Source of the DNA: Chrysomallon squamiferum
Lineage: Eukaryota; Mollusca; Gastropoda; Neomphalida; Peltospiridae
DNA length: 64,000 nucleotides
Reading direction: 5' to 3'
Assembly: GCA_012295275.1 (NCBI GenBank)
Contig: CM022670.1
Coordinates: 32,924,438 to 32,988,437 of the forward strand
In this document: positions 1 through 14,116 of the stretch, piece after piece
Layout of the letters: every line of letters starts with the position of its first letter
Numbering within the stretch: the stretch's first letter is position 1
Position numbers and translations under genes: made by a program
The notes under the pieces: generated by a model
Told to the model about the DNA's origin: nothing
The model's input: the letters and a program-made list of their open reading frames with translations, nothing else
The model's database searches: none

Positions 1-1187
1 AGAACTGAAGAATAATTTATTATCATTGACGATTTTAAAAATAAAATAAAATAAATAAATGAAATTAAAAAAATAAAAAGAAGAAGAATACACAAAAATA
101 AATATTCTTGAATAATAAATATAATTTTGCAGTATTTCAATAAAAAAATAAAATTAAAAAATATATAAAGAAAGAAATTGTATTTTTCAAGATAGAAATG
201 AATAACTTAAATAATAATTCCTGTTGGAATAATTTTTAATAAATCTAAAGTTGAAATCTGTTAATAAAAAGAATAAGAAAGGTTTGATGGTGTGAAAAAA
301 GATTGATTCTTTCCGTAATAAAAACTGCTGCTGTTATCATTGTTAATACTAGTACTGGTTTTTTTTTTGTTGTTGTTGTTGTCATTATTATTGTTATTAT
401 TTATTTATTTTTTTTTTTATTGCAATATTTTTTTTTTTTTTTTTTTTGCATTAATTATTTTTTAGATTTTTGGAAAGAATGGGTTTTTTCCTCCCTTTTT
501 TTTTTAATTGCATTTTTTTTTTTTTTTTTTTTTTAAACCATTAATCATTGTATTTTTCTTTTCGGGCAGTCTTTCTCTAAGCACGCTACTTTGAAATTTT
601 TTTTGTTTGTTAAAGACCCCTACCGGCTGACGCCTCATTTCACGGAGGTAATAACTCACAAAGACCTGCATGGAGGCAAGTAACAACATCACGCCCAAAG
701 CATCACACCACACCGCCGATAGCTAACGACGTTCACCATCATCATGTACAACAGCTAATTATAATATATCATATCCCGCAGCAATCATTTTCTAACTTTT
801 TTAAATACTGGAATAACGATTACAACACGCGTGAAGAAGACACGTGGGTTTTACACCCAAGAAAAGCAGAATTGTGACACCTCCAAATGGCACTTAATGT
901 CATCCATTTAACTGCTTAACAGACTTTCAGATTGATAAAACTGGTCAAAAGCTGAAGTAAGAGATGCGAAAAACGTGTAATGGAAGTTCTTCAGAATTCG
1001 TTAAAATGTCTTTTGTTTTATTTTTATTTTAATTTTTTTCTGATTCCCTGTAAAAAAGTAACCTTATGTTTTTGTTGTTACTTACTGTTATAAAGATTGA
1101 TATTTCTAAAAAAGGCTGTATTTTTATGTGAGAATTTATTTTTTTAATTTTATTTCAAAATAACTTTTTAACAGTTATTCTAATAGC
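1..1187. other. AT-rich noncoding DNA
   Basis: No coding exon is seen. The block has poly(T) and TTG/ATT-rich stretches (about 361-450 and 513-534) that produce phenylalanine/valine/isoleucine-rich chance frames. A more complex, GC-richer stretch at about 560-740 has an open frame on the minus strand, but its composition is not coding-like and no motif is recognisable. Confidence 0.6.

Positions 1188-1228
<41 letters not shown>
1188..1228. repeat. (AAT)n microsatellite
   Basis: About 13 uninterrupted AAT units run directly into a 12-base A run. Confidence 0.95.
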
Positions 1229-1238
<10 letters not shown>

Positions 1239-1922
1239 TGAAAAATGCTCATTGTAGTTTACAGTACTGAATACATATTGTTATTAAAGAAAATTATATT
1301 AAAATGATTCCAAAACAATAACAACAAAAACTACTTTCACAATTTCCTAGCATTAAAGAAAATCCATTAAAATTATTATTTAAACAACTTTAGCTTTACT
1401 TCAGCTGTAAACCTCAATTTTCTGTTACAAAAACATAGTATGTACCTAACACACTTATATTTAAACTTACTTCAAAGAAACCGGCATTCTAAATAACAAA
1501 TGCACCGAAAAAGATTAAATTAAGTTACATTTTTATGCTTTAAGTTCTATAAAAGAGATTGGCATTTGACTAGTCTAGAAATAAATGACAAATTTCCAGT
1601 GAACTTCAGAGGAGATATAAAAATTAAATAACCTATTTAAGCTTTAACTTGGATCCGTGAAGCCTCTATAACAATACAAATCTTACGTAAATGGCAACAC
1701 AGGCGCCATAACAGACGACCCATTGATTCCCTTTAAGTTAAATCCACGATTAGTTTATATTTATTGTTATATTTATAGCATCAGTATTCGTGCCAGGAAG
1801 TCGTAAATCATTCATTCATCCGTAAAACCTAGAAATTGAATTAAACGGTTCGTCAGTATTTGGTTTCACGTTTCCATGTATGATAGAAAATCAGGTCAAT
1901 ATTTTGGAGATTAAGAAAATGT

Positions 1923-1925
<3 letters not shown>

Positions 1926-1998
<73 letters not shown>
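1926..1998. repeat. (GA)n microsatellite
   Basis: A perfect GA dinucleotide tract of about 36 units ends in a degenerate AGAAAGAGCG. Confidence 0.97.
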
Positions 1999-2002
<4 letters not shown>

Positions 2003-3240
2003 CGTACTGGTAATAATAATAGTATATGCTCTCGATAACAGGTTATTTATTTGTAATCCTATGTTTTAAACAGCCAGGCTCACAGAGGATATTTACTCAA
2101 TATCTAGATATCACAGTCATGTACAATAAACACTAAGTATCATTTCGAAAAATGCTCTCTTAATGATAATCACACGATGTATTCTACGATAGTTGTTTTT
2201 CTTATATCGCTATAAACACCAGAATATAGTGAAATGATGACAACTTTGATCCATTCTTTGGATCAAACTGCTGGAACCTGTGACTTGTATCCGAACCACA
2301 AACTCGATAATTTCTATAAATCTGTGTCCAAAAACAAATATTTTCATTTTTAAAATTCTCTCAGGAAACGAGAACGAAACCAAGTTTTAAAATGTTAAAA
2401 TCTGACTTGATACATGTAATAATCATGTTTGTCTGTATCTTACTGATACCAAAACAAAAAATTTGTCATATATATTAAATGATAAACAAAAAAGCAAAAA
2501 ATAAAAATAAAATAAAAACAAAAAACAATAACAAAAACAAACTCAGCTTTGATGATACCTTTAAAGACGTTATCAAGACTAAAAAAAGAAATAATATTAC
2601 AAAAACAAAAACTAGGTACTAAAAAATAAAAATAAATTAAGCAAATTTCTTTTGAAAGTGTATTCTCTGTTTTAATCAAGAATGTCGCTTTTTATTTTAT
2701 TTCTTTTCTCTTCTTTTCATTTTAAATTATTTTAATCAGTTTCGAACCTACAGTGTAAATTTTGAGTACGTTTGAACTGAAAACTACGTCCGAGAGAAAA
2801 CCAAAGGGTTTGGGGGTTTCGTAAAACTCGAAGGTAAATAACATTATTGCTGGATAATTGCGAAAGGACGAAATGACTCAGTAAAGGACGAACTGACAAT
2901 AAAATCTTAATTACATAAAAAAAACCCAGATAGAAACCAAAATATGTAGAAATTAAGCAGTAATTAAATGTCATTCCTTTCATGCACAGACTGAATTAAG
3001 AAAAACAGAAAATATTTTTGATTGCTGAAGACATTACGTTTACTGTCGTTTTGTACATTAAAAGAAAAAACAAATTGAAGTTTAAAGTTTGGTAAAAAAA
3101 ACCCAAGCAGACGTTTACGTCTACTCGAAATAGGTTTGTTTTGAAAATAATTAGTTTGGTAATTAAGTTGCTTAAAAACCTCTGTCTAGACAGAATCTTA
3201 ATTTTTTATTTGTTTGTACTGGTAAGTTGTGTCTTAGGTC
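1999..3240. other. AT-rich noncoding DNA
   Basis: Unique AT-rich sequence with A-rich patches at about 2455-2640. Short minus-strand frames here are Phe/Ile-rich and look like translations of A/T runs. No gene, RNA or transposon end was recognised. Confidence 0.6.

Positions 3241-3280
<40 letters not shown>
3241..3280. repeat. (ATT)n microsatellite
   Basis: About 13 TAT units, followed to about 3470 by degenerate ATT/GTT/CAT triplets. These give mirror-image isoleucine-rich frames on both strands, which are not genes. Confidence 0.93.
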
Positions 3281-3451
3281 GTGATCGTGATGATGATAAT
3301 CAGTATCGTCGTGGTTGTCATCATCGTGTTTATTAATAATATCGTTATTATTATTGTCATCAGTAGTATGATCTTTATTACAGAAAACATTACTGTAATT
3401 TTTATACTGTTTTTATTATTATTATTATTATTATTAATATTGTTATTACTG

Positions 3452-3701
3452 TTATTGTTATTATTGTAAAGATGTGGTGCTTTATTTCGAGGGATTAGTT
3501 TGTTACATGGTTGTAATAATTTCAGTTACATGCAGTTAAAAATATGAGGCTTTCCATCCATCGTAAAAAGATACAGTTTATTGTTATTATTGTAAAGATG
3601 TGGTGCTTTATTTCGAGGGATCAGTTTGTTACATGGTTGTAATAATTTCAGTTACATGCAGTTAAAAATATGAGGCTTTCCATCCATCGTAAAAAGATAC
3701 A
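3452..3701. repeat. 126 bp tandem duplication
   Basis: Two head-to-tail copies (3452-3577 and 3578-3701) are almost identical. The only difference seen is GGGATTAG in copy 1 against GGGATCAG in copy 2. Each copy begins in the tail of the ATT-rich tract and ends at AAAAAGATACA. Near identity implies a recent duplication, perhaps by slippage anchored in the ATT tract. Confidence 0.95.
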
Positions 3702-3997
3702 AAACTGTCATAAAATTATTGATGTTTTTCAAATATTTGTACAGCAACAAAATTCATCAGCCCTTTTATAATTTCTTCTATTTTATTATTTTTTTTCATA
3801 CGTTTACCGATTGTCGATATTAAGTTTGTTTTCTGAAAAGTAATCTTTATTTCTGAAATATTAATCAGGAGGGAAATATTAGAAAATGAGAGGCAGTTTG
3901 AAAGATAAAATCGTAAAAATATAAAATCCAGTTTCAAAATAAAAAACCCATTAAAACTAGCCCCAGTTTCTATGTATTTGACTGTATTTCTATATCT

Positions 3998-4000
<3 letters not shown>

Positions 4001-4073
<73 letters not shown>

Positions 4074-4092
4074 GTGTCTGTCTGTCTGTCTG
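4001..4092. repeat. (TCTA)n followed by (TGTC)n microsatellite
   Basis: About 18 TCTA units (4001-4073) are followed by a short TGTC run (4075-4092). CT-rich degenerate sequence continues to about 4300. The Leu/Ser/Tyr-rich frame across it is a repeat artefact. Confidence 0.95.
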
Positions 4093-5663
4093 TGCATCTG
4101 AATCTGATTAAATCTTTTGTCTATGCCTTCCTCTTCCAGTCTCTCTTTATCCTAATCATTTCTCTCCTTCGTTTTGTATTCTGCTTATTCATTCTTTCTG
4201 TGACTCTTTATGTCTGTCTCTCTCACTTTCTCGAACTGCTTATATCTGCAAAACATCATTTTTTTTTAAATATCTTTTTCTCTCGTCGTCTTTCAATATC
4301 AGTTTAATATTTCTAATTAGAAAACAATCATAAAAACAAATTTAGTTTTACTATCCTAAATTCGAAAATCCAGAATTTAATTGCTTGTCTTAATGAGCAT
4401 GTATATTTTTAAAATCAAAACACGAGAAACCTGTATCAGTTTAATATTAAATTTATATTATAGGATAATTATTACATACTCTTGCATCTAGCATAAATAA
4501 GAGTTTTATTTGTTTTGCAAACTAATGCTGCATTTAATACACATTTATTTTTATTTTTCGGTCTCTCAAATTATCATATTTTTGTTTTCATAAATTTATT
4601 TTTAAATTTTTCATCACTATAGATAGTACTTTAAAAATATATAACTGTCATTAAAAGATATATGCGAAAGTACCATTATGAAAGTGGATAATATAACACT
4701 GAATACAATAGTTATTGAAATAAGAAGTAATAACACTCAAAATTCAAATAAAACATTTAGCAGATATATTCTTCGTTGTTGAAAATATATTTTGTGTTAC
4801 CAGTGGTCAGAGAAATATATTGTTCAGAAATATAGATAGTAATGCCCTTTCCCATAAGCCACTGGCTACAAAAAAAAAAAAAAAAAACAGAATGCAGAAA
4901 GAGAGAAAATCAGTAAATAAATGAAATATTTTGACAACGATGTCAAAGTATCCATAATATATGGATAGGTTAAAAAAGGCGAAGAAACAGTAACATACGA
5001 GAAAGACAAATGTGCAAACGTTATTGCTGGTTTGATAGATTAAAGAATGTGATATTTTTTTTGGAAAGAACTGTATAGATGGATAAATGGGCATACACAA
5101 ATATGATATTAACATTGTTATGTGTGTGTGTGTGATTGCATACATATAGTATATATATATCTGTAGGTGTATACACATCCGCACACGCACACATATTAGT
5201 AAGTAACGTACACTGAATTTCATTTTTTTTTTCTCAATTAAAATAGGGTTGAAATATGAAATGTCGTGCAATTTGAATTAATATACTTCTTTTTACACAT
5301 TTTTTATTTATTTTGTTTTCTATCTAATAAGAAACACAAACAAACAACAAAAATGGACGAGTACGTGTTTGAGAGAAAAAGAAAAACGAGAGAAAAACAA
5401 ATACTTGTATTCTTCTTATTTTTTGGTTGAGACAAAAAACAAAAAATAAACAAATTATGGAAAAAGAAATACATTAACTCACATTTAGCGATATTTCCTG
5501 ACATTTCAACCTTATTAAAATTGACAAAATTTAATTCAGTGTACGATAATGTATATCTATATATTTACTTTACATCCATCATTATAGGAAACGCAACAAC
5601 TCGGCGACTTAAATTTAGAACACATCTCTCCATTCCTGCTCTCTCTTTTGATCAATAACACTG

Positions 5664-5695
<32 letters not shown>

Positions 5696-5921
5696 ATGAT
5701 AAAATAGTGAACATAGTTTTTAAAAATGTTTAATTTCCTTCAATATTTTAAAGTACAAAAATATAAAGCAAATGTTAAAATGTTTTACATATTACCTTTA
5801 ATAATAAATAAAAAGATGATCTATAGTAAGATAATTTTTTTTCAAAAAAATGTTATGGCCGAATAACTAATACTGTTATATTAATTCTATATTAAAAGCT
5901 AATATACTTGTATCTTGTTGA
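4093..5921. other. AT-rich noncoding DNA
   Basis: Unique AT-rich sequence with A runs at 4870-4887 and 5664-5693 (about 30 A). A minus-strand frame at 4807-5271 is long (154 codons), but it is Phe/Ile/His-rich and spans an A run and a GT-rich patch. I do not regard it as a gene. Confidence 0.6.
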
Positions 5922-6136
5922 ATGTATGTATGTAAGTATGTATGTATGTATGTATGTATATATATGTATATGTATGTATGTATATATGGATATATATGTA
6001 TGTATGTATGTATGTACTATACTATATGTGTGTATTTATGGGTGTGTGTGTATGTATATATTTATGTATGTATGTATGTATGTATGTATGTATGGACTGT
6101 ACTGTACATATGCATGTGTATGTATGTATGCATGTA
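5922..6136. repeat. (TATG)n imperfect microsatellite
   Basis: Long imperfect TATG array with TATATG and GTGTG interruptions. Because 4 is not a multiple of 3, several frames are open at once and give MYVC-type repeats. These open frames are artefacts. Confidence 0.95.
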
Positions 6137-6772
<636 letters not shown>

Positions 6773-6949
6773 GTATCTATATGTTTCTCTGTAAGTAACT
6801 GTTTTTCTGTCTGTCTATCCATCCATCCAATATGTATTTTTCTCGGTCTGTCTGTCAGCTTTCCCATCTATCTGTCCATCTTTCTGTTATTATTAAGTCA
6901 TTTCATCGGAGAGAAGATTCAATCTAACTGCCAACTTTTCTTTAGCTAT

Positions 6950-7030
6950 ACAGGGATGGTATACTGATACTGTCCCCGAGTCTGTCAGCCTTTCAGATCA
7001 AATGTGTTGACCACTAAACCATCAAGGCCT
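6950..7030 (-). mobile_element. tRNA-derived SINE-like fragment
   Basis: Read on the minus strand, the segment has an A-box-like TGGTTTAGTGG (7011-7021). About 35 bases on, a B-box-like GACTCGGGGACA lies near 6972-6984. The first part, GGCCTTGATGGTTTAGTGG, closely resembles the 5' half of a tRNA. The second half does not fold into a proper T-arm, so this is more likely a SINE head or tRNA pseudogene than a working tRNA. Confidence 0.4.
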
Positions 7031-8176
7031 CTGAAAAATATAGGACACATCAGCTATCGTTCGTAAACACACGTCTGCGTTTTTGAATTTGTAGCAGACG
7101 AGGGAGATGTCCGACACAACTCTGTGATCAGAACGTTTGTGAGGATTGAAATGAATACGATAATCAGCGGCCGTCTTTCTAAGTTCATTTTAACAGTCCG
7201 CGCACAAATGAGGTTCATCATTTGATGATCAATATATTAGAGTCGAATATGTTGGCGAACCGTGGTTATTCCTAAAATAAACCCCGCAATTCTGTCAACT
7301 GCTCTTGAACCAAACTAATGGAAGTTACACAGAGATGTTTTCTGTGCGATAACCAATCGTAGAGTGCACTCTTCGTTTCGGTGAACGCGGACGATACGAC
7401 TTTACGTGTTATTATCTTCACCATCATCGTCATTATCAAAGGTTTTGGAGTTTTAATTCATCAATTTATTTTATTGGTAATAAAACTGATACGACTATAT
7501 GGTACAAATTTCGGTCCATTTCCTTTTTTTAAAATAAAAAAGTAGCAAATGAAATCGTAAATACAAATTCAAAGATAGGTTTCTGATGTCTTGGTAAATG
7601 CAGCATAAATCTCTTCTCAAATGATTCTTCGTTTCTTTTTTGATCATCATCATCGTAAACACTATCATTACCGTCATTATTTTCGTTGTTATCTTTGTCG
7701 TCGCCAGCACCATATTCATCGGATTTTTCCTTTTTTTTTCATTTGAAGAAGAAAGAGATTTCAACTGTCTTTGCCAAAGACGCGAAGATTATATTATTTC
7801 CTCTAGGCTCTTTGGGAAAATACCAAAACTCTGTGAAATACAGACACCTATGTAATATATAGTAGCATCGTTAAGCAAATCTTACGTATTTCTTTTCTCT
7901 TTTTTTAGACGTACGGGTCAAAAAAGTAAGCAATATTTAAGGAATATGGAATGAAGGTAATTAAAAAGTAATACTTTTTAATTATGACTTATGGTCGTTA
8001 AACATGGTATAAATTCCGGCTTTCAGTATGTTAAATATCTGGTAGAAAATCAGAGGCTGACTGTATAATATGACAAAATAGTAAAGACTCCATCTGGAAA
8101 ATACTATTAGTGTAGTTATGTTGTTAAAACATGGTTCATTTGTATATTACCATATTATTCGTACTATTACAGATGC

Positions 8177-8178
<2 letters not shown>
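7031..8178. other. Unique noncoding sequence
   Basis: Moderately complex sequence at 7031-7400, then AT-rich. CAT/CGT-rich simple sequence at about 7640-7710 gives a Val/Ile-rich frame. No coding exon was recognised. Confidence 0.55.
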
Positions 8179-8215
<37 letters not shown>

Positions 8216-8284
8216 CATCATCATTATTATTATTGGTAGTAGTAGTAATAGTAGTAGTAGTAGTAGTAGCAGTAGTAGTAGTGG
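8179..8284. repeat. (ATT)n-(CAT)-(GTA)n compound trinucleotide array
   Basis: About 14 ATT units, a short CAT block and about 15 imperfect GTA/GCA units. All three forward frames read as homopolymers (Ile, Leu/Val, Ser), which is typical of a triplet array and not of coding sequence. Confidence 0.95.
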
Positions 8285-9089
8285 TGATGACCTCTATCTG
8301 CGCTCTTAACAGGGTACTACGTCCCAACCAACGATACAGCTGAATGTTATTAAAAGTCATCGAATTTACATCGGATAATAAATGAAGCTACCAAACAGAC
8401 CGATAGCCAGGAATGTAAACAATTAACAAAGCTAAAGGACTGGTGAATTTTTAGACGGTAGATAAATAAAAACATATTCATAAAAAAAAAAAAAAAAAAA
8501 TAAAATAAAAAATAAAAAAAATAATAAAAAGGCCGATGGATAACAATGCAGGTATCGTATAACAGAAAAGTCACACCTATGATTAACTGGTTTCTGATAA
8601 TAAGAACTACGTGCTAAACGACTCTAGTCTCCAGTACAACGACACAACACGATCACCGTCTACAGGAATCGGAGAATATTTCCTGGTGGATAAGTATCGC
8701 TTTAAAGTGACGTCCAGGAGTCAAATGTTGCCAAGATGATCCCCATTCAGGAAACAATGGTGTGAAAATTTTCTACAACAGCGAATTAGCAAATCTATTT
8801 AAGTCGCTAATGTAGGAGGCGAAGCACAACTAAATCCAGTTTGTCATCGGCTTAATCTGTGTTTCCACAGCGTGAAAACAAATATCACAACTTAAAGACA
8901 CACGAGATGAAATTAATATCTGACCTGAAAGCATTGTAAAAACGATGTAGACGGCGCTCAGCAAAACAGATAATGTAGATAGACTTTATAAAAAGAGGTT
9001 AATACACTAAATGTATATGTTAGCTGTTTTGTTTTGTTTTATTTTAATTTTTGATAGTTTACTTAAAGTTTAATTGTAACTATTATTAT

Positions 9090-9093
<4 letters not shown>
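8285..9093. other. Unique noncoding sequence
   Basis: An 18-base A run (8483-8500) sits in A-rich sequence, followed by mixed-composition DNA (8580-8990). No gene was recognised. Confidence 0.55.

Positions 9094-9162
<69 letters not shown>
9094..9162. repeat. (GA)n microsatellite
   Basis: About 33 GA units with one GG interruption. It degrades into GAAA-rich sequence to about 9220. Confidence 0.96.
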
Positions 9163-9163
<1 letters not shown>

Positions 9164-9230
9164 GATAAACAGAGAAAGGAATACAGCGAGAAAGACAGAA
9201 AGAGAAATAGAAAGATAGATAATTATACGT

Positions 9231-9266
9231 GTGTGTGTGTGTGTGTGTGTGTATAGATAGATAGAT
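9231..9266. repeat. (GT)n then (GATA)n microsatellite
   Basis: Eleven or so GT units followed by about three ATAG units. Confidence 0.9.
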
Positions 9267-10224
9267 GAAAAATGTATAATCTATGAATTTATAGATCATT
9301 TCATATCTTACGTAACAAAAATTACTTGCTCCAGCCACTAACGATGAAAAAATCAGAAAAACACAACTAAACATTAATACAATAAAAAAACCTCAACTTC
9401 ATAAAAATTAAATAAAAAACATAAACAAAAAACTCTCAACAACTAATACCTCTTACCTCAAATAAAATGATTTTATAAAAAGTCTAAATAGTGCTGAAGC
9501 ATCATTAAACTGATATCATTTTTCTTTTCTTAATAATTTCGCTTGAAAGACAAATCTTCAGTTTCTTCTCGACCATCTCTCAACATGAAGTACTCTCCTC
9601 AGAGCAAAAAAACCCCAAAACAAAAAACAATCACAATATTATAATATCTGAAGTCTTCTAATTTGAGTTTGTCAAGGACAAATAAATTTGATACTGACCA
9701 AAACATATTATTACTCGCCATATTTTGGAAGGAAGATTAAAAAACGCTCGAATCTCAATTTGTCTATATAATTAATTGGTTTCTTTTGATGCAAGAAAAT
9801 GCACCTAGAAGATAAAAGACAGATATTTTCTCATTTGCACGCTTGCATGCTTTGCGATTTTTGTGTGGCCTTTCATTCAATAATCTTTACACCCACACAA
9901 TCACTTTTTTGGGAGAAAAAAAAATTCTTGAAGGTCTTTGAACTCAGAAATAACAAATTTAAAATGTTTGAGTCCAAGATTAAGCGGATTTCAGGTTGTC
10001 TGGATAGCAAGAACGAGTAGGGGAAATTAACTAACCAAAGCAAATAAAAAACCACTTGACAGAAATAATTCTTTATAGAGGACTGAAAATAAAACTACTA
10101 TAAATATACTGTAATTGTATTATTACTATTATTATAATAGTTATTATTCACTACTACTGCTACAACAAGGCAATAACAACAAAAGCAACAACGACAACAA
10201 CAACAGCAATTACTACTACTACTA
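9267..10224. other. AT-rich noncoding DNA
   Basis: No splice-bounded coding sequence. A 73-codon frame at 9799-10020 is ATG-initiated but has no recognisable motif. Confidence 0.55.
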
Positions 10225-10244
10225 TTATTACTGACAATAATAAC

Positions 10245-10301
<57 letters not shown>

Positions 10302-10302
10302 T
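10225..10302. repeat. (ACT)n-(AAT)n microsatellite
   Basis: Short ACT/ATT block grading into about 20 AAT units. Confidence 0.94.
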
Positions 10303-13300
10303 TTAATAAAATAATAGTATCTTATTTAAATAATGATAATGATGATTACAAGGAAAAAGAAAAAGAAAAAAAAAAGGAATGGAATTTGAGACAAAATAAA
10401 TGATAAATGAATAAAACAGATTTTTAAAAATAAAATCAGAAAAGGATATAATCTGTTCGTTTAAAGCGTTCAATTGCAAAGATTGTTGTTTCCAGTAATT
10501 ATTATTATGTTTTGATTTTATTTGTACTAAATTACGATCTCAATTATTTTGTATCTGGTTAAACTGAATTAACGATGTTAATTATAACGACAGAAATATG
10601 AATAGTTTTACTTAAACTACATTTAAATTATTAAAATAATTAAGTACAAATCGATAAATATATAATAAATTTTATATATACAAAAACAAAAATATAAAAA
10701 CACTCAAAATATCAGTTAAATAAGGAAATAACAACACAAAAATAGAATAAAATAAATAAAAAATAAAATAATGTCAATACCAAAATATAAGCATAAAACT
10801 CAGGATCTCTGATAATTTTAAATTTCGTATGGACTTAATAATTTGAAAATATTTATTTCAGAATATTCATCAGTATCAGCAATACTGCATTAATCCTAAC
10901 ACAGGGCTTACATTGCTATTAAAATTGTATTTCTTTAGATGTATATAAGAAAATATTAAATGCTTTAATATAATATAACATAGAATAAGCACAGAAAACA
11001 CATATATAATTTCGTAAGTATGATGTTGATAATATCTTTTTTATCTCTTTTCTGTCTTATTCAGACACTACAGATACTGGAAGAAAGATACATTATTGTA
11101 GAAATATACTGTTTATAACATAATATTGGTATTTATCAGAAAGCAACAACACCACTCTCACAAAATAATCCTAAAAAAAAATAAATAAATAAACAAAAAA
11201 AAAAACCAAAAAAAAAAAAAAAACACAACAAAAAAAAAAAACAAACAAAAAACAAACAAAATAAACAAAGAAAAGAGACAAAAAAAAAAAAACTTCGTAA
11301 AAGCTAACTTACATATATTCTATTTGATTTAAAGGAAAAGAAAAGTGAATTTTTTTTATAATAAAATGGAATAGTAGAAAATAAAAGATAATAATATAAA
11401 AAGAGTGCTTGAAAAAAGAAAAGAAAAGAAGAAAAAGTAACTTGCTTGAAAGCAGAAATAACGACATTCCTAACTTCCGGCATGGCACGAATCATCACCT
11501 GTAGCACAGTGGAGTGATTTTAAAATATTTTTATGCTTTGTAGTGCTCAATGCCGGGAAAATTAAGATATTTTCTTTTTGTTGTATCTTCGTATCCTAAG
11601 GCAATGTAGGACATTATTTTTACGACACTCTCTTTTACGTTTAATCTGGAAAAGAACAAACTTGTGTGTAGCTGAATGTAACGTAACCAAGAAATACGTA
11701 TAAACATTGTAAACAAGAAATCCATCAACAAAAATATCAAAAAAAAAAAAAAAAAAAAAAAAAAATTATATCATTTAATCATAAAAACTTGTTGCCTTTC
11801 TAAATCTGATATATTATTTTATTTTTGTTTTATTTCGTGTGGACTAAGACAGAAATATGGAAAAGCTAAAAAAACAAAAAACAAAAACAAAAAACCCAAA
11901 ACAAAAAGAACTGCAAAGATGGCAAAATGAATACATAACATGGATACACTGAATATCTTTATTAACGTGTATGTGGGTGTGGATGTGTTTTTGTTTATAC
12001 GATATACTAATAAAAATGTAATATCTGTCGTCTACGTAAGCAATAAAACAAACCAAAATAATCTCATCATTCTTCCTAAGTAATAATAAAAATCATTCAT
12101 TATAAAGTTATGAGATATAGCGGTTAGTGATATTTCATCTAACGGTCATTTGTAATTAACTCTAGAAATATCTGACACTATTTTTTTTTTTCATCATATT
12201 TTTGGTACTGATTGATACAAGAGGATCCAAATCTCAGGTTATGTAAAATGTTTTTCTATATATGAATGGATGTATGTGTTTTTCAAAATATGAATGGATG
12301 TATGTGTGCATGTATGTGTATTTATTACAGTAATGGGCATAACTTTTATATATATATATGAGAAGACTCCTCTGCTTATGTAGCTGTGAGTACATGCGTA
12401 TTCATATTGTATAATTTATTATCAGATAATATTTATTGTCATTTTCAAATTTCAGTTATGACCACGATTATTTTATAATTTTATCACGAACATGCATCAG
12501 ATTAATGAATGAAATTTGATATACTTATTCATTAATGCATGTGTTGGGATCATCTGGATGAAACTATTATTTTTGTGCTGCTTAATAATAAAACTGATAA
12601 AATCGTAACAGAAGGCGGTTCTTTGATTATTTCTTATGTCCAATAGTCGGTGAGCTCACAGGTTTGGAAGAACACCGTGTCAAATTCGAGCGAACAGCGA
12701 AATGGGTCCCTTGCCTTGGCTTTAGTGAACCGATGACAGAAAGAGGCGTTATTGCAGGCGTTATAACCTCTTCTGTGTTCACTTGCTGTTAAAGGCGTGC
12801 GTGGGTGTTAGGTGTTGATACGACTAGCGTTGATTACCAGGTAGAGTGAGATCTTCAGTCACTGCCGATCACACACACAGATAAGTAACAGGACTTTTAG
12901 TTTTCTTCTTCATACAGTAAGGAATACTGAATTAAGTTATAGCGTTTTTACAAAAAAAACATAAAACTCAAGAATTAACAGGTGAAGGACAAATTCTGGG
13001 ATTTCCGTGCCAACATTTCCTTTGGAAATATTTTTCGAAAACTTGTAAGAAGAACTGATACTTAGAAAGGTAACATGATTTCTGTATTTATTGTTAAATA
13101 ATGGATTATTTCTATTAAAGAAATTTAACATTTTACTAATGACTGAAATAGTTTAGTTTGATGATTAAATGTTTTTGTTTTTTCCTTTATTCAAAATAAT
13201 ACTTTTTTTTGGTTCGGTCATTCGTTTATTGATTTTTAAACCGCTCTTCTTTCCACAAAAATAAAATCCCCCTTCTCTGTCCCTCTTTCCCTGCAGTCAT

Positions 13301-13965
13301 CTCTTTCTGTGCGTCTGTCTGACTGTCTGTCTTTCTCACTCTGAATGCAAAATAACCTTTCATATTAGGAGCAATTTTAATGTTTGATAAAATATGTGTG
13401 CAAAAAAAAGAAAAGAAACGAGAAGAAGAAATAAAATAAAATAAAAAGTAAAATTGCACAGGGTAAAAACAATCTATAGACTAGCCTTTAATAGCTCTTT
13501 TCAAACATAAATGGACATTTTCCTATTAAGTGAAACCCACTCGGTGCTGCAAGATTACGTACAACGTTAGCAGCGTGGGGTACAAAGTTCAAGAACGTTG
13601 TCATCATCTGGTTAAGGGCTAACAAGACAAGACAAAACATAATTGCAGTTTAAAGTTGGTCTTCGAGTCTTGCACATGAATCTTTTAATAAAATTATCAA
13701 ATTGACATAAGAAGTAGAGGAGGGAATGATTTTTTTTTCAGAATAAATCTCTGTATAAAACAAAACGTATTATGAAAGAATTATTATTTCTGTTTTTTGA
13801 AATGTCACATTACATTTAGTCAATAGGTGCTGAAGAAATGGATTATCTGTTGTGTTTAAATCGATAATAATAAACAGATCAGAATATCGTTTACAAATCC
13901 TATTTTGTAAACCTCCAAAGACATAGCTATATAATTATCCACATATATATCTATATGAATTTATC
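10303..13965. other. AT-rich noncoding DNA
   Basis: Very AT-rich, with A/AAAC-rich sequence at 11163-11291 and a 27-base A run at 11739-11765. A 31 bp direct duplication at about 12261-12315 contains ATGAATGGATGTATGTG twice. The part at 12620-12870 is noticeably GC-richer and unique. No coding exon was recognised anywhere in the block. Confidence 0.6.
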
Positions 13966-14116
13966 GGTCTGTCTGTCTGTCTGTCTCTTTGTCTGTCTGT
14001 CTATCTGTCTGTTTTCTGTTTCTTCCTATCTGTCTATTCATCTATCTGTCTCTCCATTTATCTGTCTTTCTATTTATTTGCATATCTATCTATCGATCTG
14101 TCTATATGTGTGTGTG
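13966..14116. repeat. Imperfect (TCTG)n/(TCTA)n array
   Basis: Degenerate TCTG and TCTA tetranucleotides with a GT tail. A further small TCTG cluster lies at 14169-14200. The Ser/Leu/Cys-rich frames are artefacts. Confidence 0.92.

Noticed and set aside
4807-5271. 154-codon minus-strand frame with membrane-like hydrophobic stretches
   Set aside because: The hydrophobicity comes from A/T-rich DNA (Phe/Ile/Tyr codons), and the frame crosses an A run and a GT-rich patch. No protein family is recognisable.
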